A model generated the notes under the pieces. It did no database searches. It saw only the letters and a program-made list of their open reading frames with translations, and had not been told where the DNA came from. A DNA stretch of 64,000 nt from positions 310,001-374,000 of the forward strand of contig NW_017265156.1 in the NCBI RefSeq assembly GCF_001638985.1, in the 5' to 3' direction. Positions 46,084 to 58,747 of the stretch are shown one piece after another (position 1 is the stretch's first letter; each line of letters starts with the position of its first letter). The position numbers and the translations under genes are program-made. This DNA comes from Phycomyces blakesleeanus NRRL 1555(-) (lineage: Eukaryota; Mucoromycota; Mucoromycetes; Mucorales; Phycomycetaceae).

Positions 46084-47332
46084 TTCTCTTTGAATTGGAA
46101 TCAAGAAACAAAGAAGAAAAAGAAAAGGTGACGCAGTTTGAATAATATACACACAAAAAGGAGAATATTTAATTTATCTGCAACTTTGCAAGCGTCCTTA
46201 TTTCTCATAACCTTCCCCTTCTTTCTCATTAATTTTTTTAAAGAAGAAAAAAAAAGAAAGAATCTGATTATTTGGACGTAGCTCTAGTAGAAAAATTACA
46301 AAGAAACAAATGTAAAAGAGGGAGAGGGAGAATATATACAGTACAAATGGGGTTTTACAGCTAGCTTTGTACCCACTTTATTTCTTCTTCAGTACACTTT
46401 TGAGTTTTGAAAATTTATAGGTACAAGTGATGACTTTTACTGTGATCAGTGCCCCACACAAACTTGCTTTTTATCTTGCTTTTGCATAGCATATTATTGA
46501 TTAATTAAGTATGCGGGAGCTTGCAGCAGTATATAAAAATTTGCAAATATTTTTTGATTATTTTTATTGCACATCATTTTCTATTCGATTGAGTTCACTT
46601 ATACGACTTTTTAAAAGCACAATCTGAATTATAATGGGAAGACGGGTGAAAGTAGGGATACATATTTAGAAATACCTCGGCCAGATATTACCATAGTAAT
46701 ATCATTCCCTTTCTCAAGTTCAACTTTCACCTGACAGATGTTAAACTGATGCGGTTATCAAGGTACTTATCTAACATTGAAAGATATCAATATTAACACT
46801 CTATATTTAATAACTGCCAATACAAACATCGAGAAATGATCTGTAGGGCCAGGAAACAGGATACCAATTCCAGCGGATAGAACTCAGAAGTGGGGATAAA
46901 CAAAAAAAATAAGAATATAAATGAGAGCCAAGGATGTGGTACTGCTAAAATAGAGAGGATGTCAAAAAGCGTCCCTTGGAATCGTCTCTGAAATCACCCT
47001 CAAAATCACCCTTTGAAATCGCCCTTTGAAATCACCCCTTGAAATCACCCCTTGAAATCACCCTTTGAAATCGCCCTTTGAAGTCACCATTTGAAATCAC
47101 CCCTGAAACCACCCTCAAAATCACCCCTTGAAATCACCTTTTGAAATCGCCCTTTGAAATCACCCCTGAAACCACCCTCAAAATCACCCTTTGAAATCAC
47201 CCTCAAAATCACCCTTCTTTTTTCCCGTAATGATATTTAAAATATCTAAAGTGAGTGCTTTTTTTATTATCAAAAAGTTCGCAGAGACTATTTAATATTA
47301 TTATAACCGTATTTAACCTAAATAAAACTACT
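46084..47332. other. Spacer with a 15-bp minisatellite
   Basis: 1.25 kb, holding the presumed LRRC40-like promoter, the minisatellite at 46985-47218 and the RecQ gene 3' end. No intact gene seen. Confidence 0.6.
46985..47218. repeat. 15-bp minisatellite (GAAATCACCCYTT-type)
   Basis: About fifteen imperfect copies of a 14-15 bp unit of the form CCCTTTGAAATCACC, with variants CCCTCAAAATCACC and CCCCTGAAACCACC arranged in higher-order blocks. On the minus strand one frame reads GDFKG / GDFEG pentapeptides, but it is broken by frame changes, so no protein is proposed. Confidence 0.9.
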
Positions 47333-50300
47333 TCAAATCTTTGCTGCATATTTTTTAGATATACTTAAAAACCCTTTTCCAAACCGTTCATATTTTTCAT
47401 CTGACATTTCAACCGCCTTTAAGAAATCTGAAATTGTGCTTGGAAGTTTTTGAGCCTTGAAGAGAAAATGGTAAGTAGTGAAGCACAAGAATCGTAAACA
47501 AGTTATTTTGAGAATTAAGCTGCTCACCATTGTGGAGAGTTGAGTGTCCGTGAATAAGGTAGCAACACTACGAATATTATGCCGAGAAACAAGCTAAAAA
47601 TAAATAAATAAATAAAATTTATAAACAGTAGGAATTATTGTTTTTTTTTGGGAAGATATTGATTATATGTTTTTGTCTTTTCTTTCTTTCTTCGTATACA
47701 AGTATATGTAGTTTATCCTTACTGCATTTCGGTATTTCTTCATTTCTTCGAAACATAATAATCGAGTTTCCGCCTCAGCATCACTGAGAACAGGAGCTGG
47801 TTTTTGAGCTGGAACTGAGGTAATTGAGCTGGATGACTGAATCCCCGTGGACAAAGAGACAGAAGAGACAGAAGATATTCTACTTGTATTTATGTTTGTA
47901 TTTATATTTGTACTGTGTGTATTCGTGTTTGTCCTTCTTATCGGTGTCATATTATTCGCAGATTGATAGACATAATTGGGTATTGACTTTCCCTTATTCA
48001 ATGTATTTGAATTTACGGTAGAGCCCATGTATGACCTGTTTGATGCATACGATGAAGAGGTAGAAGCAGAGGTAGATGTAGATGTAGATGTAGGACTAGA
48101 GAACGATGATATTGTTGATACACTTCGTCGAGAAGTGCTCGTTGATGTGGTGGTTCGTAACTGATTGTTAATAAAAAAGTGATTAACATTGAACTCAAAG
48201 TATCATATTTAACATTACACCATTTTTTATATTTATTTACCCTTTCTTGGTTTCCGTTCGAAAAATCGAGGAAAATTTTTCGCTTTTTACTCTCTACTAG
48301 ACCTGCATCAGGTCCAAGCTAGACACAAATGCAAATTTTATTAAGGGTTATTACATATGTTAATTTGTACACTTCTTACCTGAATGTATGAACTTATGAA
48401 TCCTTTGCTGTTACATTCTGTCCGTTCAGTAAACACGTCGTGGGTGGCCAAGTGTTTTAATAACCTGTCAGCATCATTTCGTGATAGATCCTTTCCGGCA
48501 CCGAAGCCAGGAAGGGTTTCGTAGCCTCTTTCGATGAAACGCTTTGCCCGTGAGCCTCGAAAAAGCTCAATGGCTTGGATGAGTGTGACATTGTCTCCTT
48601 GAGTGTGACGCACAAGTTGGATGGCTAGTGATGCTTCCTTTGTCATGTCCCGTTGTACACGCTTTCCATGCTTTTGACTCGTACAATTGTCACATGTATT
48701 ACTGCACCCAGATGGGTCAAATTTCTCTCCAAAGTACCACAGAATTTGTTTGCGTCTACAATCTGTCTTGTTCTCGCAATACTTAACCATGTGATTCAGA
48801 TTGTCTTTTTGACGCTTCTTCTGGTCATAGTCCCCATCGCCTCCGTCTATGAGTTTTTGGTAGGTTTTCGTATCAGCATAAGTATAGTATAGGCGACACA
48901 CAGCAGGGAGACCGTCTCGACCTGCACGACCTGTCTCTTGGTAATATCCCTCTAGCGATTGTGGAAGAGTATAGTGTATAACGAATCGTACATCTGGCTT
49001 ATCGATACCCATTCCAAACGCAATTGTTGCCACAATTACTCGCACCGTTCCCTCCTGCCATTTATTCTGAATGTCTATTCGGTCTTCAGTACTCAATCCT
49101 GCGTGGTAGTGTTCTGTGCTCACTCCATACTGGCTCTTCAGTTTCTCGGCCACATTCTCACAGTGCTTTCGGGTACTACAGTAAATAATACCAGTTTGAT
49201 GTCTAAACCTTGAAATGAAATTGCTAATATCACCTAGAATAGTCTTTGAGGTTTTTGGTACAACTTCATAGCTGTTTTTTTTAAAAGAAGAAAGAAGAAG
49301 AAAGAGAGATTAGTACAATAGTTCACTTATTTATTATATCTTGTTATCGTCTTTATTATTATTATTAAACAATACCTGAGATTGGAACGGTTGAAACTTT
49401 GCTTGAACACTCTGCAATTTTTCATTCGCATGTTGTGTAGTACATCTTCTTGAACCATCTTATTGGCCGTAGCTGTAAGTGCCATAATTGGAACACCTGG
49501 ATAAATATCCTTGAGATTTCCCAGTAATTTGTAGTCTGGTCTAAAATCATGTCCCCACTGAGATACACAATGGGCTTCATCGACGACAAATCGGGCCAGC
49601 ATATTGTTGCGATGTAGTCTTTTGAGTACATTCTGTAGTACGTCCGAACGATGCAACTGTTCAGGTGTCACATAAAGCAGCTCTAGCGCGGGGGGAACGA
49701 CCTTGAGACAATCATAGACCCGTTGCTTTTCAATTAAAGGAATCTCTCCATTCAACATAGCCGCCCGAATTCCTCTACGGTTAACAAGAGTGTCCACTTG
49801 GTCGTGCATCAAGGACAGAAGAGGTGACACAACCAAAGTTACTCCCTGGCGCTTGTACCCTTGAACAGTAGCCGGTAGTTGATAACATAAACTTTTGCCA
49901 CCACCTGTGGGCATTAGCACGAACACATCCTCTCCATTCAATGTTGAATTAATTGCTTCAAGCTGATTCAGACGGAAGCTGGACAGGCCAAATGTCTTTG
50001 TCAAAGCTTTTCTGACATCATTGTACCAAGGGGAGCATTTCTGGGAAGATGTATCCTTGTGTATATCTGTCGAAGGTGAGTATATTTCGAGATGTCTGCT
50101 TGATTCTGACTCTGGCTCTGTCTCTGTTTCTGGCTCTAGTTCTAGTTCTGACTCAAAGTCTGGCTCTGAGTCTAGAACAAATGCTTGGTTTGGTGTGGAT
50201 TCTTGTAATCGAGGATATGCAGTTGAAGATGGTGGTGTAAAGGTCGTTACAGAGTATTTAGGAGTATCATAATAAGACACATCGTATTCGCTTGCCGAGT

Positions 50301-51593
50301 AGTCATTTTGCTGTGACTGGAGAGATTGAACACTTATAGGTGCTTTTGATAGTGGACTGAGAGATGGGTTTTCAAACTCTTTGATTTGCTCTAAAATAAG
50401 GGTCCGTTCCTCGACAAGTTCATTCTTCAATGGTTCGTCAATCTTTGTACTAGTCAAGATATCTACTAGTCTATTGTTGATAGCATTCACTCGGTCCTTC
50501 AATTGTGAGCAAGTTGAAGAGTACATTGATGGTACATTGCCCTGTGTACATATTTAGAGAATCAAAAAGAAGAAGAAGAAGAATAAATTAGATTTCAAGA
50601 TTTATGATATTTAAGCCAATTTCGTAACTTTCCTCTTAATTTGCTTAAATATATATGTATATCAATACTAAGAACAAAAGATTATACCTTTTTGGTGTCG
50701 CTGTATTCATCGTTCTGTTCAAGTGCATCCACGTATTTTACCAAATCTTCTTCAAATGTACCTGAATCATTAAAATAATCATCGTCATCCTGTCAAAATA
50801 ATAATAGAAATTATTGAATATTAAATCAATCAAGTAAATAAATAAAATAAGTTAAAGATAATAATCTCATTTTTTTTAACTAAATAAGTGGTGCATCAAT
50901 ACTTATTTCTTTTTTAATTAGATCCGTACATTTTGTGGTACTTTATTGTTGGTCTCACGAGTATGTTGTTCATAGTAATCGTCAGGCTCAGTGAAGTCGT
51001 TGTATTCAGCTGGCCAATCGTCATCGTCAAAGGGATCAACTGGAGTATTGCGAATAGAAGGTTGGTATGGTCTTTGGAATGGCGTGTGGTTGGTAGTGGT
51101 CGGTGGTGAGCTAAAATGATTATTTTTTGATTGCTCGCCTGTAAGATCAATGAAATTGTTTTCCAAAGGAACATCATCATTTGTTGGATACGATCTTTTT
51201 GCAGGTAAAAGGTTTGAAGTTTCTTGTAAATCAACCACTATATATACATATATCATTTGTTTTATTGGAACAATAAATAAATATATATTGAGTTATTAGA
51301 TATAAGTTAAACATTAATATATCTCTGTTTGTATGTGTATATATAAAGTAATCAATGCAACATAGATAAACAACAACAAATTGATCTATATTATATCTAT
51401 CTTTTTTATCTTTTTTCTTTTCTTTCTTGCCATTTGATTCCTGAGTTACCAAGGATCGTGATTCATTAGATCTCGGTCGATCCGTTCGATAAAGGTAAGT
51501 TGGCAATGTGAATGCATCTTTGTGGCTGTAAATCAAGAGATGTTCAACATGTTGTTTGAACCAAGCCTTGTGTTCTTCCAAGTTGTTTTTCAT
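47333..51593 (-). CDS. RecQ DNA helicase, BLM/Sgs1 type
   Basis: Nine exons: 51593-51431, 51237-50930, 50789-50688, 50541-49376, 49271-48380, 48318-48242, about 48137-47723, 47593-47528, 47455-47333; roughly 1,100 residues. It is a 3'-5' helicase that processes recombination and replication intermediates in the nucleus. Walker A is [15 protein letters not shown], the DEAH box [19 protein letters not shown], and motif [14 protein letters not shown]. The RQC zinc cysteines are in [14 protein letters not shown] and CSNTCDNC. The RQC winged helix ends SYIQLGPDAG. A Ser/Thr/Asn-rich linker leads to an HRDC domain ([19 protein letters not shown]) at the very C-terminus, the BLM/Sgs1 order. The acidic N-terminal third is variable, as in the family. 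The exon 7 acceptor is ambiguous (48137 or 48122, both in phase). Intron 1 appears to use a GC donor. Confidence 0.95.
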
Positions 51594-52659
51594 GTTAGGA
51601 ATGAGTAGGTAATTAATGTAATAAATAAAATGTGTATATATATATATATATATATTGCAAAGAGGATTGATCAATGACTAGTTGACAGCGTTTTGACGTA
51701 ATAAGTAAATTGACTGCGAGTCTACTGTTAATTGGTATAATTATCTTTTAAAACAAAAACACCAGTCGTAGACTTAAAGTCTAAGTCTGAACAGGCGTTC
51801 TAACCCCGTAAACTTCATATAGAACGCCAAAAAAGAATGGAGAAAAGGGGTACTCAACCAGAATCTATGAAGAGATTTTAGATTCAGACTAAAATATTAT
51901 TGGATTATACCTCTTATATTGACGAAGAATAATTGGTGGACTCAACCACAAAACAATATTATTGGCTGATCTCCAGATTTTAATTTCTTCGAAGATTCTG
52001 GCTGAGTACCCCCATTAATAATAATTTCTGTGTATCTTTTTGCGAAGCAGCAGACAAGCTCGTTTTGGATTTGAGTACAGAAAGTGACATCCAAAAGTCA
52101 ATCTAATTCAAAATTTTCTTTTTGTACATGTGTATATTTATTTAATGGCCTGGAGAGGAATTAAAGACAAGCGATTAAGCTGTGACCAACTACAATTTTA
52201 CTTACTTGGTTACTTACTTGATTGTGTTGCGTACACATCCTACAACCTATATGACTTTTTAGTAAATAGATACATATACATGTATTAAAAATAAATAGAT
52301 AAATTCTACTAAATATACTATGAGGATGTTTGATGTTTGATGCTTAATGCTTAATGAGTACTTTTATTTATTTATTTTATCTATTAACCTTCTCTATGTG
52401 TTTTAAAATATAGGATTATATTTCTTCTTTTTTGTTCTCTGCTTATTATTTATATATAAAAAAAACAGTAGGGCAGTGTTTCAAAAAAGAAAGAAAAAAT
52501 CTATTATCAAATTCATTCAATATTTTAACAGCTATTTAGAGTACTGATATTATTGATTCATAGCCTACTTTTGCTGCTGCTGCTGCTGCTACTGATACCA
52601 CTACTGCTACCACTACTACCAATACTATAATTAGTATTATATCCTCTTCCTTCTCTCTA
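51594..52659. other. Spacer with a MITE-like element
   Basis: About 1.1 kb between two minus-strand genes. It has an (AT)n run just upstream of the RecQ start and the short inverted-repeat element at 51847-52012. GCTGCTGCT and ACTACTACC trinucleotide runs lie near 52571-52621. No gene seen. Confidence 0.6.
51847..52012. mobile_element. Short inverted-repeat (MITE-like) element, 166 bp
   Basis: The left end GGGGTACTCAACCAGAATCT and the reverse complement of the right end (GGGGTACTCAGCCAGAATCT) match at 19 of 20 positions. Similarity fades over the next 15 bases (GAAGA-A-TT). The interior has an AATATTATTGG direct repeat. There is no coding sequence. No clear target-site duplication was found. 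Confidence 0.6.
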
Positions 52660-55245
52660 TCATAGTTCAGGTACTTGAGATGATCCTTTCTTCAGAATAA
52701 AGTCTCTCACGACAGGCTCAATTCTTGACACAGGCCCAATAATCTTCCAATGGTTTCCATCCCGGCACACAAAGTAAGGAACCTTGTTATAGTTGCGGAC
52801 GTGGAGATCGTCTGATCGGTTAACATGCTGACTGTGACAAGCTTCATCAAATTCGTTTGGATGCCCAAGCACTATATCTCCTGCGGGAGTTCTACAGATA
52901 ACCCTTGGTTTTTTGGATGTAGGCTCAACATTCAAAATAATGATTCTTCCACGATCCGATAAACTTTCGGGTTGGTCTGGAGGAAGCCCACTGCTCTTTG
53001 TTTTGGCTGTAGCAGCTTTTTTTGAAGGATTAGGGTTTGTACCACCACCATCACTACCACTACCACTGCCACTGCCACCACCACTACCACCACCAGGACC
53101 AGAGATTGAACCAACACCAACACCAGAAGACGAATAAGAAGAAGATTGTTTATTATTTTGCGGGTTTGTTTTGGATGTGATGACCATTGGAATTCCGGAA
53201 GATGATATCGCAGAATACGATGATGCTGATGAGGAAGAATAAGGAGAGTTCTGTGTAAAACCAAATTCAAACTTGCGTTTGAGAGGATTATTTACGATTT
53301 TTCGAGCTGCGGCTTCTTTTTGTATAGCAAATTGATTTGCTGGCTGTGTTGGCATTGGAATTGGTGGTGGCAAATTTGAATACGGATTTGGTTTTGGGAT
53401 TGTTCCTAGCTGCTTCTGAAGCTGTTGCTGATATTGAATATTTTCTTGTAGTTGTTGCTGATATTGAATATTTTCTTGTAGCTGTTGTTGTTGTAGCTGT
53501 TGTTGTTGTAGCTGTTGTTGTTGTAGCTGTTGTTGTTGTAGCTGTTGTAGTTGTTGTAGCTGCTGTAGCTGCTGTTGTTGTTGGTGATGATGATGATGCT
53601 GATTTATTTTTGTGTTTGGATTTGCATTAGGTTGTGGAGATTGAGACCATGATTGAACAACACGAGCAGCTTGTGCTTGGGCGACCGTTATGCTTACTGG
53701 TGTATTTGTTGGAAGTCGCGCATCTACTCCAAGTGACCTCGATATATTTTTATTCTGTGTGTTTGATAAGCCTTGTGGGTTTGCATTTTTTGGAAAATTA
53801 GAAGTCTTGGGTCCATTATTTATGTTTGATGATTTGAATGAACTTGATACGGGAGAGATTGACCCGTTTGATACATTTGACCCGCTTGATACATTTGACC
53901 CGTTTGATACATTTGACCCGTTTGATACATTTGATCCGTTCGATACGTTCGATACGTTCGATACATTTGGTACATTTGATCCGTTTGGTGCGCTGGCTGG
54001 TTGGTTATCTTGGAATTTTTGTGTGCTTGTTTGGCTAGGAGTAGGAGGCTTTGGGGGATGTGCTGGTTTTAAACGTGGATCTCGTGCCCGATCGTAAGAG
54101 CTAGAAACTTTTGGTATGGATGGAACATTCGGATTCTTTTGTGATTGAGGAATGGTCTGTGCTGTATTTGTTGTTGGACGTGGTGTAAAACGATTTTGGG
54201 TTGGCGACATAGTTTGTGTAGTTGGTGAAGTGGGTAGTTTTGTGTTGAGAGGTGGTGGTACATTTGGTCTGGGTTGAGGTGATATATACTTTTTGTATTC
54301 TGGGTAAGATATGTTTTCAGAGTCTGCAAAGTATTCCAGAAGAGAATTTATACGCTTAAAATGAATGTCTTCAATGTTCCTTGTCTTTTCCAGTAAAACC
54401 TTTGAAAGGAATAAAAACAATGATTAGTTTTATTTCTCTTTTTTTTTAAAAAAAAAAAAAAAGGTAAGAATGATAATGATGATAAAACACTACTTTATTC
54501 TTCTAATGATAATACTATTTATATATGCACACGTGTGTACACGTTTTAACATTAACATTGGCATTAATTTTTTTTATTAATGATACTAATATTTACCGTT
54601 GTTATAGTTTCGAGTTTTCTACTGTTATCTTCCTCTTTGCCATTTCAATTATAGTTAGTATCGGCTTTTACTTTTAGCCTTGATGTTGGCTTTATTACTA
54701 CTATTATTGTTGTTGTTATACTATAATATAATTACCTTTATCGCTATTATCGTCTTCTCCGGAATATTTGAGTTGAGCGTTATTCGCATATGTTAAGCTG
54801 TGTGGAGCAAGTCTGTCTTTCTTGTCGATTTGTTCAATTAGGAATGGAATTGGATGTAGATTTGCATTAGGCAATACGATCTTTGCTTGTTCGATTAATG
54901 TTTGATTGAACTCTTGTACTTGATAAGCCAAGGATCTGTGAATCAAACGTTGGCGTCTTTCGTTACGGATCTTTGGTTTCGTTCTCGTGGCAGCCTCGGG
55001 TGGTGTTCCAACAGGCACATGTACTTCTACATCCCTAAAAGAAATCAGTTTTTTTTTTTATAAGAAATCACACATGCAAATACACACATTCACACAAATG
55101 TACACAAATGTATACATGCATACACAAACACACGCATACATATGAGTGAAATATATATATATATATATATATTATTGGATTATTTTTTAATGGATTATAC
55201 TTACTCAATGTCTTCTGAATCCAGCCAAATCATAAGATTGTCCAT
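52660..55245 (-). CDS. Gln/Ser-rich protein of unknown function
   Basis: Four exons (55245-55205, 55034-54736, 54634-54597, 54399-52660) give 705 residues. I do not recognise the family. The N-terminus MDNLMIWLDSEDIEDVEVHV and two helical stretches (RRQRLIHRSLAYQVQEFNQ; FKRINSLLEYFADSENISYP) look folded. The centre is low complexity: Pro-rich, SNVSNG tandem repeats at 53864-53995, poly-His then poly-Gln at 53405-53600, and a Gly/Ser run. A conserved-looking C-terminal domain follows (GRIIILNVEPTSKKPRVICR, VPYFVCRDGNHWKIIGPV). Such composition fits a transcription or chromatin cofactor, but that is only a guess. The 38-nt exon 3 was deduced from phase: 1 in, 0 out (LETITT-VLLEKTRN). Confidence 0.75.
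53405..53600 (-). repeat. Poly-Gln/poly-His coding repeat
   Basis: CAA/CAG-rich tandem units encode QQQLQ-type repeats, preceded by an HHHHHQQQQ run and followed by two exact ENIQYQQQLQ decapeptides. Reading frame is kept. Copy number probably varies among strains. Confidence 0.85.
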
Positions 55246-58200
55246 CTTTACTTATATATGAATATGAATGTGTGTGTGTGTGAATGTGTATACATAGACG
55301 AGCGCGTGCCTTTTTTGTTACTTTTGATTGATTTTACTTAATGTCTACGTCAGACATATATATATATATATTTACTTATTCTGTGACAATTATTTCAAAA
55401 TGTTTAAACAGGAAGCTGGATATAAGCTAAGTATAACTTGTTTTTCTTGTCTTTCTACAGATTACTTTAATACTCTTAGATATAAAGGAAGGAAGAATAT
55501 ATATTTATATATATAAATACATATAAAACATTGAAGAATTTATAGTACGATTTGGAATATATTTTGCATTATAAAATTCCAAGAATATATTCAAGAAAAA
55601 AAAGTAATTAAAAAAAATACCTGTGGAATCTTATAAATACATATACATTTCTATTCAAGAGTATTTATACGACATATATATATATAAAGTGTAAATTACC
55701 TGAGCTAAGTCCAGAATGATTTAAACACGCTTGGTGAAATTTATAGATTGTTTTAATTGGCATGATTAATTAATAGTACCTTTAGAAAATTGGTTGATTA
55801 CATTTAAACTAATATAGATAATATTTGATCACTAAGTCAAGACTTTTGTATGTATGTATCTGTGTATATGCTTTTCTAATTGGTAAATATTATTTAATAG
55901 AGGTATATAACACGTCTTCTTTCTTTTTAGCTGGAAGACTTATATGTACTTTAAACGGTATGTTGATAGATACCATTCAAATGGATTTTCTCTTTAAAAA
56001 ATCTATACCTTGGTCTACAAATTGGATTGATGAGGTCTATGTGTAAGTGCATGAATAAAAGAGTGATTATATTAAATTAATATTATTTTAGGTTTTGGTT
56101 GGTTAGGATATATCTCAAAGTAGGAACACTGTACACCCTTTATATATATATATAAAGTATAAATTTTTGGACTGTACCCTAGTGAGATGCCAATATTATA
56201 ATCAAGAATTCTACATTAATCTCTCTTTCTTTCTCTTTATATATTTACTTTTGACGGGTTATCATTATTTTTTGTATCTTTCACTAAACAATAAGTAAAG
56301 ACAAGGGGGTATTACTTGATCCTACGAACAAATATTACGGTTATTACTATCATTTTTTATTGGTGTTGTTAATATCCTTAAAGAACATAGCAATTGAAGA
56401 TACAAAAATCATATAAAAAGCATATATTGTATTGATGTTAAGCTTTCCGATAATAATAATAATGAATGAATGAATTATTGGATAATACTAGTATTTTTTA
56501 TTGATTATTTATCGACTACAAATTTCTCTTCTTACAAGTAAAATGATGGTGTTGATGACAACAAAAATGCTCAAATTTTGGTTACTTTTTATTTGATTTA
56601 TATTTGTTCTGTAACCGGAAAAAGTAAACCTTGTATTCATTATTGGTTCTTCTTCTTACTGTGAATTATTAATATCCAGATGTTATAATATTTTGATAAT
56701 TATAGTAAAAATAATAATAAAAGAGTAAATAATGTCTTGCTAAAAACAAAGTTCTAAAAAAAATGTAATGATGTTTAAGCATAAAGCCATCTATAGATAT
56801 TGGTCTATTTTGATTGAAGGATTGAATATATATATATATATCTTTCATAATTAAGAATGCCAAATAAGAATTAAAAAATAAAGAAGTATTATATGTATAC
56901 ATTATATTCACTTTATCTTCTTGTGTATATTATATTTAGATGTGAATATTTTGTGCATGTCAACAGCAAGAAAGTTTTAAATCGCATTTTTCTTTTGTGC
57001 TTTAATTCGGTAAAAAGAAAAGAAGGAGAACCAAAAGGCAATTATATTATTATTATTGTATTGCTGTTTCTGGGTAATATGTACATTAGAATTCTTATCT
57101 TATAAGTGCACACGTGCACATGCGGGCGCGCAGATAGAGAGAGAGAACATATATATATATATATATATGGGTGTGTATGTACAAATTTATTCTTATTTTT
57201 GATTATTTGGTACGATAGCCGGTGCTGGTACAGAGCACCCAGAAAGAACTGTCTAGAATTGGTTAAAATACATCAATAGATTATCTAAACTTACGCCCAA
57301 ATACATGCTTTGTACATCTTGAATAAAGTATATACTAAATCTCTAAAGTCCACTCGTCAATCGGCGACAAAATAGAATGCAAACTTACCACAATGACTTT
57401 TTGTTATTATTCTTCGCTTTCTTTGCCTTCTTTTTTTTAAAAAAAAAAATAGCCAACATCTCAATCTTAACATTTGTTGTTATTCTACAGAGCAGTCTTT
57501 GATCTACAACTAGAATATTAGTGGTATTGTTCCCCCAATCTCCTAACTCGTATACTGATGCTGATTGTCCTTCGTTTTGGATGTTAGGCTGGGCCTGTTG
57601 TAGTAGATCTAACTTAATTCACCAAAAAAAGAAGGCAATGATCTATTTCTAGAAGTGTGCCCACTATTTGACCATGATCAGCTTCAACAAAAATCTTGTG
57701 TTATACTCAAATGTGTATACCTTTTCTTTTCAGTGAAGTAATATATCTCTGCCCTGGCCAGATTTGAATTATACATAATAACACACTATAGGAAATCCCA
57801 TCAAGTGGTGGCCTCTCAATATTCATAACCCTGGAATTGAGACGATTTTGCATTATTATTGTTTTGGATCAATTAACGTTTATTTCTTGACGAGCCTATA
57901 TAATTATATATATTCTTAATATAAAGCCAATGGGTCTAAATGAGACAAGTTTACCTTTTCATTTATCTATTTATTTATTTATTTGTTAGGTGGTAAAAAC
58001 ACTGAAAATAGAAAGCTACTAGGATAATTGAATATTTTCATAATTAAATGGTTGACCAAGCATCAATGTTAAATATCTTTTTTCTTTTGGTGGAGAAAAA
58101 CACACGACAAATGTTCACTAGAAATTATTTTATTACCACAGATCATAATGAATCAATGCAAAGTCTTGTAGAAAGTATCATTAGATTTTCCATTCACATC

Positions 58201-58297
58201 AAAATATCAAATATATCTTTACGCCATAGATAACACAAAACAAGGCTAAAATAATAGTTTATTTTTAATTTTTATTAATTTTTCATCAAATATATTA

Positions 58298-58747
58298 GAG
58301 GTGTTATCTAGTGGAAAATTGAATATTTTATCTATTTTCAATTGAAACGGCGATTTAATTACCAATGATTGTTATACGTTTTTCTCGGTTGACGCGATTT
58401 AGTGGAAAATGTATGTGGAAAATTACGAATTTCCTAATTTTCCACTAACATTTTCCATTAATTATTTCCTCAAAATCGAGCTTATTATCTCACTCTCAAA
58501 TTAAGGTATAGGGTAGCCAGGAGTGTCTATTGTATATGTAATTAATTTATTCGATCTTTAAAGGTCAAATTTATTAAAAAAAAAAAGATTGAAATTTATG
58601 AGGATTTATTTTTCTTATATTTGACACAGTATGATGTTCTCATCAATTGATAAGTTTCCACAACTGCTGCCGGAGTGCTTTGTTTTTTACTGGGTTTGTC
58701 CAATCTTTATTTTTAGAAGTCACGCTTTTTCCATTAGATAACACCTC
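58298..58747. mobile_element. MITE with terminal inverted repeats and TA target site
   Basis: The ends are GAGGTGTTATCTAGTGGAAAA at 58298 and its reverse complement, with one mismatch, ending at 58747. TA flanks both ends (58296-58297 and 58748-58749), the target-site duplication of Tc1/mariner elements. The 450-bp interior has no coding sequence but holds more copies of GTGGAAAA / TTTTCCAC, including a nested dyad around 58390-58462. It is interpreted as a non-autonomous Tc1/mariner-type element. Confidence 0.75.

Noticed and set aside
46081..46152. Hydrophobic leader (signal-peptide-like) upstream of the LRRC40-like start
   Set aside because: It is composed of AT-rich 5' leader sequence and does not suit an intracellular LRRC40-type protein; the ATG at 46083 gives the usual N-terminus.
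53864..53995. Regular short repeats that could suggest a CRISPR-like array
   Set aside because: Units are contiguous, in frame and code for SNVSNG repeats; there are no unique spacers, and the genome is eukaryotic.
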